Part shown: positions 6,483-15,053 of the stretch, in pieces
Position numbering within the stretch: position 1 is the stretch's first letter
How the letters are laid out: each line of letters opens with the position of its first letter
Source of the DNA: JAZDOK01 sp043798715
GTDB lineage: Bacteria > Vulcanimicrobiota > JAZDOK01
Assembly (NCBI GenBank): GCA_043798715.1
Contig: JAZDOK010000013.1
Location: 62,001-126,000 of the forward strand
Reading direction: 5' to 3'
DNA: 64,000 bases
Notes under the pieces: model-generated
Told to the model about the DNA's origin: nothing
Databases searched by the model: none
Seen by the model: the letters and a program-made list of their open reading frames with translations, nothing else
Position numbers and translations under genes: made by a program

Positions 6483-9281
6483 ATGGAGACGGATTTGGAA
6501 AAGAAGCAGAAGCTGCTATTGATTGACGGCAATGGGCTGGCCTACCGGGCCTTTTATGCCCTGCCGCCGCTCAAGACCTCACTGGGGGAGCCGGTCTCCG
6601 CCGTCTATGGCTTTGCTACCATGCTTCTTAAGATCCTGGAACAAGAGCACCCTGATTTTCTAGCCGCCTCCTTCGACAAGGGCCCCCCGACGATCCGGAA
6701 GGAGGCCTTCCCCGAATACAAGGCCCAGCGGGAAAAGATGCCCGAGGACCTGAGCGGCCAGTTCGTCCTGATCGAGGAATTCCTGGAAATACTGGGGGTT
6801 CCCGTCTTCTGGGAGGAGGGCTACGAGGCGGACGACTGCCTGGCCACCCTGGCCATAAGGGCGGAAGAGGAAGGCCTGGAAGTCCTCATCCTGAGCGGGG
6901 ATCGGGATCTTCTGCAGATGGTCTCCCCGAACATCCGGGTGCTGATCCCCAGAAAGGGCATAAGCGACCTGGCGACCTATGACGAGGCCGCGGTGCGGGA
7001 GCGCTTCGGCCTATCTCCGGCGCAACTGGTTGACATGAAGGCCCTCGCCGGCGACCCCTCCGACAACATCCCCGGAGTGCCCGGCATCGGAGAAAAGACC
7101 GCCTCAAAGCTTATAGCCGAGTATGGAAGCCTCGAAAATATTCTGGCCCGAAGCGAAGAGGTTCCGGGCAAGGCGGGGGCGCTCATAAGGGAGCACCGCG
7201 AATCGGCCCTCCTCGGCAGAAAGCTGGTCACCCTGGAGGCGAACCTTTCACTGCCCATCCGCTGGGAGGACCTCAAACTTACAAAGCCGGATTCTCAAAG
7301 ACTTCGGGAATTGCTGGGCCGCCTGGAATTCAAGGCCCTCCTTGAAAAAATTCTCCCGGAAGAAAAAAGGGGACAGCGCCCTTTTTTGCGAACAAAAAAG
7401 GGCGCTGTCCCTATTTTTCCTATTTTTCCTATTTTTCCGCCTCCCTGCGAAATTGTAAGCGAAGAATCCCTTCCCGCTCTCTCCCGGCGCCTGGCGGAGG
7501 AGAAGTCTTTTTCCATCCTGTGGCTGGCCACCTCGCCCGACATCGGCGGCCGCCTGCTGGGGATCGCCCTCGGCTTAAAAGATGACGGCTGTTTCTATCT
7601 CCCGCTGGCCTGCGCCGGGGAAATGGATCTCTTCCACCATAAAGAGGATTCCTCCCTTCCCATCCAACAGGCTCTCAAGTGTCTTGAGCCGGCCCTGAAA
7701 GACGAGCGCATCCTCAAAGTCTGCACCCGGCTCAAGAGCGGGCACCTCCTGTGGGAGAGGGAAAACTTCAACCTGGGGAAAAACTTTTTTGACATCGGCC
7801 TGGCCTCCTACCTCCTGGAGCCGGATGAGACCAATCACCAGATCTGGAACGCGGCCGCCCGCTTCCTGTCCGCCTCCCTTCCCACCGAGGAGGATCTCCT
7901 GGGGAAAGGCGTGAAGGCCAGGACTTACGCCCAGGTAAATCCGGAGGAGCTTCAGGCCTGGTGCTCCCTGCAAAGCGCCGGCCTCCTGGCCCTTTCGGCG
8001 CCCCTCTCTGCCCTTCTTGCGGACAACGCCCTTGAGAGGCTCTTTTGGGAGGTGGAGACTCCCCTGGCCGCCGTCCTGGCCCGGATGGAAGCCCACGGCA
8101 TGGCGCTTGAGACGGGGCGGCTGATCCGGATCTCAAGAGACATCGAGGAGCACCTATGCCGCCTCCGGGGGGAAATAACGACCCTGGCCGGTGAGGAGTT
8201 CAACATCAACTCCCCCGCCCAGGTCTCAAAAATACTCTTTGAGAAACTCAGGATCATCGAGGATCTCAAGGTTCCCGCCGGAGAGAAACAGAGCTTTTCC
8301 ACCGCCTCGGAAATTCTGGAAAACCTGGCCCACCTGCACCCCATCATTGACAAAATCCTGGAGTACCGGGAACTCTCCAAGCTCAAGACCGGCTACGTGG
8401 AGTCGCTCCCCAAGCTCGTCAGCCCCGAGAGCGGACGGATCCACACCACCTTCAACCAGATGGTGGCCGCCACCGGGCGCCTCTCTTCCAGCCGCCCCAA
8501 CCTCCAGAACATCCCCGTCAGAACCTCATGGGGGCGGGAGATCCGGCAGGCCTTCATTCCGTGCAAAGCCGGCGATCTTTTTTTGTGCGGAGACTACTCG
8601 CAGGTGGAGCTTCGGATCCTGGCCCACCTCTCAAAAGATGAAAAGCTCCTCGAAGCCTTCGAACGGGGGGAGGACATCCATCGCCTCACCGCCTCGGAAA
8701 TTTTCGGAGTCTCTCCGGAGGAGGTCACGGGCGAGATGCGGCGCACCGCCAAGGTGGTCAACTTCGGCATCATCTACGGGATGAGCGCCCACGGGCTCTC
8801 GCAGACGCTCAAAATTCCGCGCAACGAGGCCGGCCGCTACATCCATATTTATCTTGAAAGATTCAGGGGCGTGCATAAATTCATTGAAAACACGGTGGCC
8901 GGAGCCGCTGAGACGGGCTTTGTCTCCACTCTCCTGGGACGGCGGCGGCGGGTGGATGGAATAAGGAGCCGGAACGCCACCGTGAGAAAGAACGCCGAGC
9001 GCGTCGCGGTCAACGCCCCGGTGCAGGGGAGCGCGGCCGACCTCATCAAGGTGGCCATGATTAGGATGCAGGACGAAATCGAGCGGCGGGGTCTGGCCGG
9101 AAGGATGGTCCTCCAGGTCCATGACGAACTCGTCTTCGAAGTCCCCCCGGAGGAAGTCGAGATCTTTTCGGAACTGGCCAGAGAGACCATGGAGAATGCC
9201 TATGACCTGTGCCCCCCCCTCCGAATCACCCTTAAGACCGGCAAAAACTGGGGGGAACTGGAGGCGCTTTCCGATGCCTGA
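6483..9281 (+). CDS. polA: DNA polymerase I, proofreading site degenerate
   Basis: The 932-residue protein has a 5' nuclease domain (about residues 9-290, with LLIDGNGLAYRAFYALP and the DNIPGVPGIGEKTA helix-hairpin-helix), a middle 3'-5' exonuclease-like domain (about 325-510) and a polymerase domain. Polymerase motif A has Asp704 in DYSQVELR, motif B is RRTAKVVNFGIIYG, and motif C has Asp881 in VHDELVFE, so synthesis should be intact. The exonuclease domain lacks the usual DxE and second Asp motifs (SILWLATSPD and LKSGH at those places), so proofreading is probably lost, as in Taq. Residues about 296-319 come from a palindromic repeat inserted in frame. The gene overlaps mutM by 8 bp. Confidence 0.95.
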   Translation: METDLEKKQKLLLIDGNGLAYRAFYALPPLKTSLGEPVSAVYGFATMLLKILEQEHPDFLAASFDKGPPTIRKEAFPEYKAQREKMPEDLSGQFVLIEEFLEILGVPVFWEEGYEADDCLATLAIRAEEEGLEVLILSGDRDLLQMVSPNIRVLIPRKGISDLATYDEAAVRERFGLSPAQLVDMKALAGDPSDNIPGVPGIGEKTASKLIAEYGSLENILARSEEVPGKAGALIREHRESALLGRKLVTLEANLSLPIRWEDLKLTKPDSQRLRELLGRLEFKALLEKILPEEKRGQRPFLRTKKGAVPIFPIFPIFPPPCEIVSEESLPALSRRLAEEKSFSILWLATSPDIGGRLLGIALGLKDDGCFYLPLACAGEMDLFHHKEDSSLPIQQALKCLEPALKDERILKVCTRLKSGHLLWERENFNLGKNFFDIGLASYLLEPDETNHQIWNAAARFLSASLPTEEDLLGKGVKARTYAQVNPEELQAWCSLQSAGLLALSAPLSALLADNALERLFWEVETPLAAVLARMEAHGMALETGRLIRISRDIEEHLCRLRGEITTLAGEEFNINSPAQVSKILFEKLRIIEDLKVPAGEKQSFSTASEILENLAHLHPIIDKILEYRELSKLKTGYVESLPKLVSPESGRIHTTFNQMVAATGRLSSSRPNLQNIPVRTSWGREIRQAFIPCKAGDLFLCGDYSQVELRILAHLSKDEKLLEAFERGEDIHRLTASEIFGVSPEEVTGEMRRTAKVVNFGIIYGMSAHGLSQTLKIPRNEAGRYIHIYLERFRGVHKFIENTVAGAAETGFVSTLLGRRRRVDGIRSRNATVRKNAERVAVNAPVQGSAADLIKVAMIRMQDEIERRGLAGRMVLQVHDELVFEVPPEEVEIFSELARETMENAYDLCPPLRITLKTGKNWGELEALSDA
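7362..7438. repeat. REP-like palindromic insertion inside polA
   Basis: Bases 7370-7387 (GGGACAGCGCCC plus six T) and 7394-7411 are perfect 18-base reverse complements separated by 6 nt. They are followed by three perfect 9-bp tandem copies of TATTTTTCC (7412-7438). An outer, imperfect arm (GAAAAAAGG against CCTATTTTTC) extends the symmetry. The element is translated in the polA frame as KRGQRPFL...PIFPIFPIF and falls in the linker between the 5' nuclease and exonuclease-like domains, where foreign residues are tolerated. Confidence 0.85.
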
Positions 9282-10101
9282 ACTGCCCGAAGTTGAAACC
9301 GCCCGGAGAGATCTTAATCGTCTGCTCAAAGGGAAGAGGATCCAAAAGTTTCGGATTCTCCACCCGGCACTTCTTCGGAACGCCACCCCGGAGGAATTCC
9401 TGGAAAGCCTCGAAGGAAAGCGCATCCTGGGTACCGGACGGAGGGGCAAGTATCTTCTGCTTCTCCTTGAAGGAGGGGCGGCCCTGGCCGTCCACTTCAA
9501 GATGACGGGGCGTTTCTTCCTGCTGGAACAGGAAAAGGACCTGCCCAAACACACCCATCTCGTGATGGCACTTGAGGGGAAGACGTATTTATGCTATAGT
9601 GACATCAGGAAATTCGGGCGGATTTACCTTTTAAAAGGAGGTGAAGAAGAGGAGCCTGACGAGATACGCCTTCTGGGGCTGGACCCTCTGGGAGAGGAGT
9701 TCACCCTGGAAGCCTTCCGGGGCCTGACAGGGAGCCGCAAGGAAATCAAGCGCCTCCTCCTGGAACAGCATCTGATCGCGGGGATCGGCAACATCTACGT
9801 CTCCGAGATCCTCTGGAGGGCCGGAATAAGGCCTGAAAGATCCGCCTCTTCGCTGAGCGGGGATGAAATTGCCCGATTATTCCGGGCCATCCCGGAAGTA
9901 TTGAAGACCGCTGTCGCCTCCGGCGGCAGCACGCTTCGCGACCGGACCTACCTCAGGGTTGATGGAACGCCTGGAAGCTACCAGAAGTTCCACAAGGTCT
10001 ATTATCGAACGGGGCTTCCCTGCACGGTGTGCGGGGAGGCGATTGAGAAAAGCTTAGTGGCCAAGAGAAGCAGTTTCTTCTGCCCCAGGTGCCAGAAATG
10101 A
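9274..10101 (+). CDS. mutM: formamidopyrimidine-DNA glycosylase
   Basis: MutM excises 8-oxoguanine and ring-opened purines and nicks the abasic site. The correct start is ATG 9274, which places the catalytic Pro2 and Glu3 in MPELPEVETARR; the open frame extends further upstream only because it runs inside polA. Lys59 lies in GRRGKYLLLLL, the helix-two-turn-helix segment contains GIGNIYVSEILW, and a C-terminal zinc finger has the pattern C-x2-C-x16-C-x2-C ending FFCPRCQK. Length is 275 residues, normal for the family. The 8-bp overlap with polA suggests translational coupling of two repair genes. Confidence 0.96.
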   Translation: MPELPEVETARRDLNRLLKGKRIQKFRILHPALLRNATPEEFLESLEGKRILGTGRRGKYLLLLLEGGAALAVHFKMTGRFFLLEQEKDLPKHTHLVMALEGKTYLCYSDIRKFGRIYLLKGGEEEEPDEIRLLGLDPLGEEFTLEAFRGLTGSRKEIKRLLLEQHLIAGIGNIYVSEILWRAGIRPERSASSLSGDEIARLFRAIPEVLKTAVASGGSTLRDRTYLRVDGTPGSYQKFHKVYYRTGLPCTVCGEAIEKSLVAKRSSFFCPRCQK

Positions 10102-10134
10102 CTTCTCTTGAATTGTGAAAGGAGCGACTGTTAA

Positions 10135-11520
10135 ATGGAACAACAACTGGAAGTCGGGCAGGAGCCCGCAAACATTGCAAACGAGGAAATGATTCAGAAA
10201 ACGGCGGACGAAACAAAAAAAGAGATCCCGGAAGCGCCCACTGTCAAAGAACCGGCGGCGGCTGTCCCGGTGCACACCGAAATCAAAGCGGCCGAGGAAA
10301 AAACGGAAGAACAAGAGATGTCGCAGGACGGCTATGAGGAGACCTTCCGGCGAATTACCCAGGGACAACTTCTCAAGGGAAAAGTCGTGCAAATAGACAA
10401 GGACGGTGTCATGGTTGACATCGGCTATAAATCAGAGGGGATCATCCCCCTTAATGAACTCTCGCACAAAAGTTTTTCAAGCCCCGAAGAGATCGTCATG
10501 CCGGGCGATGAAATTGACGTGGTGGTCATAAAGGTGGAGGGAATGGTGGGCGAGCTTCTGCTTTCGAAAAAGCGCGCCGACCTCGAATCAGCCTGGAACA
10601 AAGTCATCAAGGCCCATCAGGAAAACCTGACCCTGACGGCGACCGCCGTGGAGGAAGTAAAGGGCGGGCTAATCGTTGACCTGGGATTGAGAGGATTTGT
10701 TCCGGCCTCTCATCTCGATATGCGCCCCGTGCGCGATCTTAAAGATTTCATCGGAGAACCGCTCCAGTTGAAGGTCATCGAGATCGACCGGGCGCGGCGG
10801 AAAGTGGTGCTCTCGCGCCGGAAGGTCCTCCAGGAAGAGTGGGACAGCAAGAGAGCCGTGACTATGCAGAAAATATATGAAGGGGCCATCCTCACTGGGA
10901 AAGTAGCCAGATTGACCGATTTTGGCGCATTCGTCAATCTGGGCGGAGTCGATGGCCTTGTTCACATATCAGAAATCTCCTGGAGAAGGATCAAGCATCC
11001 CTCTGAAGTCATGAAAATCGGAGACGAGGTGGAAGTCCTGGTCCTTAAACTCGACAAGAACAGGGATAAAATATCACTCAGTCTGCGCCAGGCCATGCCG
11101 GATCCCTGGCTGACCGTGGAAGAGAGACTCAAACCCGGCATGACGCTGATCGGCCGGGTCACCAAGCTGGCCAGAAATTACGTCTTCGTGGCTGTCGGGG
11201 ACGGCATCGAAGGGCTCATCCCTCTGGCGGAACTGTCTTCTCTGCGCACCGTGAAACCGGAGGATATACTGCACGTCGATCAGGAAATCCAGGTTAAAAT
11301 TCTCGAGATCAAGCCGGAGGAGCGGAGAATGCTCCTCAGCTTAAGACAGGCTCAGAACGATCAGGAAAGCGCCGAGTACCGCTCATTCATGTCCAATCAG
11401 AGCAATACCACCTTCACGGTGGGCGACATGCTCAAGAGCAAGTTGAACAACCTTCAGGCGGCCGCAGAAGCCTCCCCGGCGGAGGAACCGCCTAAACCGG
11501 CTGAGGACGCCGCTATCTGA
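10135..11520 (+). CDS. rpsA: 30S ribosomal protein S1-like, four S1 domains
   Basis: The 461-residue protein begins with about 65 acidic, low-complexity residues and then has four S1 RNA-binding repeats, roughly at residues 75-145, 160-230, 245-315 and 330-405. The third repeat is the most canonical (GKVARLTDFGAFVNLGGVDG, then LVHISEISW). The fourth ends LLSLRQAQ, followed by a polar, Ala/Glu/Pro-rich tail. Four repeats is the form seen in many non-proteobacterial S1 proteins, whereas E. coli has six. An AAGGAG ribosome-binding site precedes ATG 10135. It likely binds mRNA and helps translation initiation; a stand-alone S1-family regulatory protein is the main alternative. Confidence 0.88.
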   Translation: MEQQLEVGQEPANIANEEMIQKTADETKKEIPEAPTVKEPAAAVPVHTEIKAAEEKTEEQEMSQDGYEETFRRITQGQLLKGKVVQIDKDGVMVDIGYKSEGIIPLNELSHKSFSSPEEIVMPGDEIDVVVIKVEGMVGELLLSKKRADLESAWNKVIKAHQENLTLTATAVEEVKGGLIVDLGLRGFVPASHLDMRPVRDLKDFIGEPLQLKVIEIDRARRKVVLSRRKVLQEEWDSKRAVTMQKIYEGAILTGKVARLTDFGAFVNLGGVDGLVHISEISWRRIKHPSEVMKIGDEVEVLVLKLDKNRDKISLSLRQAMPDPWLTVEERLKPGMTLIGRVTKLARNYVFVAVGDGIEGLIPLAELSSLRTVKPEDILHVDQEIQVKILEIKPEERRMLLSLRQAQNDQESAEYRSFMSNQSNTTFTVGDMLKSKLNNLQAAAEASPAEEPPKPAEDAAI

Positions 11521-11521
11521 G

Positions 11522-12127
11522 GTGGGCAAGCGGGTTATCTGCCTGACTGGGGGAATCGGCGCCGGAAAGAGCGCCGTGGCGGATTATCTGGGAGAGCTGG
11601 GAGCCGACGTCATTGACGCCGACCTGATTGGAAAAGCCATGACGGAGCCCGGCTCTCCCATTTTAGAAGGCATATTCCTGGCATTCGGGCCGGCTCTTCG
11701 CAGGGAAGACGGATCCCTGGACAGAAAGGGACTGGCTCGCCTTGTGTTTTCCGATCGCCAGCTTCTGCGCCGGCTGAACGGCCTCACTCACCCGGCGATT
11801 GCCGGGGAGATCAGGAAAAAAATATCGGAGTCAGCGGCTGAAATAGTCTGCGTAGTCGCTCCCCTTCTCGTCGAAGCGGGGCAGGAGGACCTGGGAGACG
11901 TCATATGGGTCGTGGAGGCCCCTTTGGCGGAGCGGGTGGCCCGGGTCATGAAGCGGGACGGGGCCAGCCGCCGGGACGTCCTTCTCAGGATGAGGGCCCA
12001 GGCCCCTCCATGGAGACTGAAAAAATCGGCCGACGTGGTCATCTACAACGGCTCCTCGCCGGAGGCGGCCCGGAGCCAGGTCCTGGCTGCCTGGAGGAGT
12101 TTTTTGACAGAAATAAAAGAGAGGTGA
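11522..12127 (+). CDS. coaE: dephospho-CoA kinase
   Basis: CoaE phosphorylates dephospho-CoA in the last step of coenzyme A synthesis. The 201-residue protein has a P-loop GGIGAGKS near residues 10-17 and the substrate-binding DVIDADLIG motif near residue 30. The lid-type motif RVMKRDG is near residue 142. The start is GTG 11522, one base after the rpsA stop; the GAGGA motif at 11503-11507 is 14 nt upstream, rather far, so coupling to rpsA translation is likely. Length and motif order fit the family. Confidence 0.93.
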   Translation: MGKRVICLTGGIGAGKSAVADYLGELGADVIDADLIGKAMTEPGSPILEGIFLAFGPALRREDGSLDRKGLARLVFSDRQLLRRLNGLTHPAIAGEIRKKISESAAEIVCVVAPLLVEAGQEDLGDVIWVVEAPLAERVARVMKRDGASRRDVLLRMRAQAPPWRLKKSADVVIYNGSSPEAARSQVLAAWRSFLTEIKER

Positions 12128-12132
12128 AGCGG

Positions 12133-12555
12133 GTGGAATTGCTCGACGATCACTACTGCTTTGCTTGCGGCAACTTAAATCCCATCGGTATGCACCTTGT
12201 CTTTGAGAGAAGTCCGGAAAGGGTCTCCGCCGAATTTACGCCGCGCAGGGATTACCAGGGATACGCGGGCCTGGTCCACGGAGGCATTATCTGTACCCTT
12301 CTTGACGAGGCCATGGCCTACATGGCCTCAACCCTCGATTGCTTCGCGGTCACCGCCCGCCTGGAAGTCCGCTTCAGAAAACCGGCTGTCGTTGACGAAC
12401 CGGTTTGCGTGTCGGCCTCCATCGAGGAGGATCGGGGGAAAACCATTATTCTCCAGGCTGAAATTAAAAACAAGAAAGGCCAGATTATCGCTGAGGGGAG
12501 GTCCGTCTTTGTCAGAGGAAAAAAACATAACCCTCAACCGAAAGGCCCGGTTTGA
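12133..12555 (+). CDS. hotdog-fold thioesterase (PaaI-like)
   Basis: The 140-residue protein starts with VELLDDHYCFACGNLNPIGM, a sequence typical of a PaaI-like acyl-CoA thioesterase subfamily. The core hotdog signature LVHGGIICTLLDEAMAYM follows, where HGG and the Asp/Glu of LLDEA form the usual catalytic and binding region. I choose GTG 12133 because AGAGAGG at 12118-12124 is 8 nt upstream; GTG 12124, overlapping the coaE stop, is possible. Substrate is unknown. Its last 47 bp overlap the start of smpB in another frame, so this is a compact coaE-thioesterase-smpB run. Confidence 0.85.
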   Translation: MELLDDHYCFACGNLNPIGMHLVFERSPERVSAEFTPRRDYQGYAGLVHGGIICTLLDEAMAYMASTLDCFAVTARLEVRFRKPAVVDEPVCVSASIEEDRGKTIILQAEIKNKKGQIIAEGRSVFVRGKKHNPQPKGPV

Positions 12556-12973
12556 GTACCTGATCGAAGAGACCTTTGAGGCCGGAATCGTCCTTTCCGG
12601 AACGGAGGTCAAGTCTCTTCGCGGCGGCCTGGCCAACCTTCAGGACAGTTACGCACGGATTGAAAATGGGGAAATCTGGCTCTGTCAGTGCCACATCAGT
12701 CCCTACGAGAAGGGGAACCGCTTCAACGAGGACTCCAAACGGAAGAGAAAACTTCTCCTTCATCGCTCCGAAATACGCCGCTTGACAGGGAAAGTCCAGG
12801 AAAAAGGCCTGACCATGATTCCACTCAGAATGTACTTCAGGAATGGAAAGGCCAAAGTCGAGCTGGCCCTGGCCAGGGGTAAAAAACTCTACGACAAGCG
12901 GGAGGCCCAGGCCGGAAAAGACGCCCGGAGGCAGATCGAACGGGCTCTTCGCGATCAGGCCTCTTCCTTCTGA
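12509..12973 (+). CDS. smpB: SsrA-binding protein SmpB
   Basis: SmpB delivers tmRNA to stalled ribosomes for trans-translation. The start is TTG 12509, since AGGGGAGG at 12494-12501 lies 7 nt upstream and the translation then begins LSEEKNITLNRKARFEY, the normal SmpB N-terminus. The conserved EAGIVLSGTEVKSLR, GLTMIPLRMYF and VELALARGKKLYDKRE blocks are present and the 154-residue length is normal. The start lies 47 bp inside the thioesterase gene. The 3' end overlaps the convergent HD-GYP gene by 19 bp. No ssrA gene is visible in the window. Confidence 0.96.
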   Translation: MSEEKNITLNRKARFEYLIEETFEAGIVLSGTEVKSLRGGLANLQDSYARIENGEIWLCQCHISPYEKGNRFNEDSKRKRKLLLHRSEIRRLTGKVQEKGLTMIPLRMYFRNGKAKVELALARGKKLYDKREAQAGKDARRQIERALRDQASSF

Positions 12974-14796
12974 GATTTCATGAGCACGTCGATCACGTGG
13001 GGATCGAACTGAGCTCCGCTTTCCTCCTGAATTTTCGCAATAGCCTCAGCGGGCGAAATGCTCTTTTGGTAAGGCCGGTCCGTCGTGAGGGAACAAAAAG
13101 TGTCTACGACGGAGAGGATCCTGGCTCCAAGGGGAATTTCCTCGTCTGCCAGACGGGAAGGGTACCCTTTGCCGTCAAATCGCTCATGGTGAAAGCGGAT
13201 TAACTGAATTGATTCCCCGGAGATAGGAAGATCCCTGGCCAGTTCGCTTCCAATTACCGAGTGTTCCTCGATCTTTTTTATCTCCTCCGGCGTAAGCTTG
13301 CCCGCCTTCTTGATAATCTCGTCGGCCATCTTGAGTTTTCCGAGATCCATGAAGCGGGCGGCCTCCGTAATGGTATCCAGGTCCCCGGCTGACAGATGCA
13401 TTTGCATCCCTATCTGCATGACCAGCTTCTCCATCTTGCGGGATTTCTGGTAGGTGTATGGATCCTTCTCAGCCAACTGCTTGAGAAGCACCTCTCCCTG
13501 GCGCACCTTGAGCTGAAGGCTGTACTTGACTTCATCCCGGATTAAATTCATAAAGGCATCCACCACCAATGGATCGAACTGGGTTCCCGCCCCCTGTCGG
13601 ATGCGCTGGATGGCGATTTCCGCCGGCATGGTTTTCCGATAGGGACGGTCGGCGGTCATTGATTCGTAGGCGTCCGCCACCGAAAGGATCTTGGAGGCCA
13701 GGGGATACTCGTTTCCGGAGAGGCCTTTCTCGTAGCCCTTCCCGTCCAACCGCTCATGGTGGTAATAAGCCAGCTCCACTTTTTTTGCAAGGAAACGGAA
13801 TTTCCCGAATATTTTTTTCAGGTTGCCGACGTGGCTCTTCATTATCTCCCACTCATTATCGTCCAATGATCCCGGCTTGTAGAGAATCCTGTCGGGGATG
13901 GTTATTTTACCTATGTCGTGCAGACGGCCGGCGTCCATCAGCCCCCGGGAGACGGCCTCTCCCAGGCCGAGCTGAAGGGCAATATCTCTCGCATAGACCG
14001 CGACCCTCTCGGAATGCTGGCTCATGTAGCGATCCCTGGCCTCCAGGGTGGAACTGATCATGCTCATCATCTCGTAAGCTTCCGTATGTGCATCCCGGAA
14101 TGCAATGGTGATGATTAGAAGGGCAAAGAGGGGAATGGCCAGGAGGACGAGGGCCAGGGGCGCCTCGTGTAAGAAAAATGCACTCAGAGCCCCGATTGGA
14201 GCCAGTAGATATATTGTCTCAGGCTTCAATGCCTGGGGGAAGAATTTCCAGAATTCCCACAGATTATACCCGCTTGAAATGGAAATGAAGAGCGAATAGA
14301 TTAAGATGAAACAGGCCTCAGTAGTAAGGGCGCACAGGAAGACGGCGATCAGGCTTCTTACGGAGGAGATAAGCGGCTCGCCCTGCGACAGGGCCTGGTA
14401 GACCAGGGCCGCCAGGGCAAAGGGGATGACGTTAAGATTTATGTTCAAGATCAGGTAACTCAGAGGTCTGGGCCGCTTTTTCTGAGGGCGCATAATTGCG
14501 TTCTGTAAAAAGTACGCCGTCACTACGAGCAGAAAAGTCATCCAGATGGCCTTTTGCGGATTTGCGAGAAAAATGGTCGTATACACCGCTACATCCATGA
14601 GGTACATGCCGGTCATCGAAAAGGACGGACGCATGGCGTCAATTGTCAGGATAAGAGCGAGAGTGCCTGAAAAGATGATTCCCAATTCGGCGGCATCGCT
14701 CGCGAAGTCCGAGGGGAAAAAGTGATAAAGAAAACAGGCTGTCACAAGCGACAGGAAGCCCATAAAAATCGCGCTGGCGCGCGAGCCTGAATTCAT
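12955..14796 (-). CDS. membrane protein with tandem HD-GYP domains (second degenerate)
   Basis: The 613-residue protein has about seven hydrophobic segments in residues 1-235, then two HD-GYP-type domains. The first keeps His293-Asp294 (RLHDIGKI), the HHER pair at 346-349 and DGKGY at 351-355, so it could hydrolyse cyclic di-GMP. The second keeps HHERFDGKGY near 536-545 but has Met483-Asp484 in place of His-Asp and has lost the upstream metal His, so it is probably a non-catalytic regulatory domain. HD-GYP domains degrade c-di-GMP to GMP. The gene is divergent from the thioredoxin operon and convergent with smpB. Confidence 0.9.
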   Translation of the reverse strand: MNSGSRASAIFMGFLSLVTACFLYHFFPSDFASDAAELGIIFSGTLALILTIDAMRPSFSMTGMYLMDVAVYTTIFLANPQKAIWMTFLLVVTAYFLQNAIMRPQKKRPRPLSYLILNINLNVIPFALAALVYQALSQGEPLISSVRSLIAVFLCALTTEACFILIYSLFISISSGYNLWEFWKFFPQALKPETIYLLAPIGALSAFFLHEAPLALVLLAIPLFALLIITIAFRDAHTEAYEMMSMISSTLEARDRYMSQHSERVAVYARDIALQLGLGEAVSRGLMDAGRLHDIGKITIPDRILYKPGSLDDNEWEIMKSHVGNLKKIFGKFRFLAKKVELAYYHHERLDGKGYEKGLSGNEYPLASKILSVADAYESMTADRPYRKTMPAEIAIQRIRQGAGTQFDPLVVDAFMNLIRDEVKYSLQLKVRQGEVLLKQLAEKDPYTYQKSRKMEKLVMQIGMQMHLSAGDLDTITEAARFMDLGKLKMADEIIKKAGKLTPEEIKKIEEHSVIGSELARDLPISGESIQLIRFHHERFDGKGYPSRLADEEIPLGARILSVVDTFCSLTTDRPYQKSISPAEAIAKIQEESGAQFDPHVIDVLMKSQKEEA

Positions 14797-14869
14797 CTCA
14801 GTGCAAAGCCATGCCTTTCCTCAATTCGCCACCCTCCTCCGAAAAAGGCCGGAGGCACAAATAAACATA

Positions 14870-14895
14870 AGTAAACTTCTTTAGTAAACTTCTTT
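14870..14895. repeat. 13-bp tandem direct repeat upstream of HD-GYP gene
   Basis: AGTAAACTTCTTT occurs twice without a gap (14870-14882 and 14883-14895). It lies about 75-100 bp upstream of the HD-GYP start and about 85 bp upstream of the thioredoxin promoter. Direct repeats at such a distance can be operator half-sites, but nothing else supports that here. Confidence 0.5.
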
Positions 14896-14980
14896 GTTTC
14901 AAGGACATTCCCCTCTTTTTGCCGGGCTCTTGTCTTCAGTAAATACGCTTTGGAAGTGTGAAAATATAATCGAGGGGGCC

Positions 14981-15009
14981 TTGACATGGGTATAAAGCTG
15001 TCTTATACT
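14981..15009 (+). promoter_or_regulatory. sigma-70 promoter of trx-selenoprotein-csoR operon
   Basis: TTGACA at 14981-14986 and TATACT at 15004-15009 are separated by exactly 17 bp, a near-consensus housekeeping promoter. The -10 element lies inside a 27-bp perfect palindrome, so the promoter is strong but repressible. Transcription should begin near 15016. Confidence 0.85.
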
Positions 15010-15028
15010 ATACAGTGTATAGTATAAG
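15002..15028. promoter_or_regulatory. 27-bp palindromic operator overlapping the -10 box
   Basis: CTTATACTATACA at 15002-15014, a central G, and the exact reverse complement at 15016-15028 form a perfect inverted repeat. It covers the -10 element and the predicted start of transcription. A CsoR-family repressor is encoded at the end of the same operon, so autoregulation is the simplest reading. ATACTATA-type half-sites resemble those of some FrmR/CsoR-family operators. Confidence 0.8.
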
Positions 15029-15053
15029 GCAGCGAGTGGAAAGGATGATTAAA

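Noticed and set aside
9121..9273. Upstream extension of mutM inside polA
   Set aside because: The catalytic Pro2-Glu3 of MutM must be at the N-terminus, so ATG 9274 is the start.
14797..14895. Possible c-di-GMP riboswitch upstream of the HD-GYP gene
   Set aside because: GCCTCCGG and GCAAAG words resemble GEMM fragments, but the conserved core and paired domains are missing.
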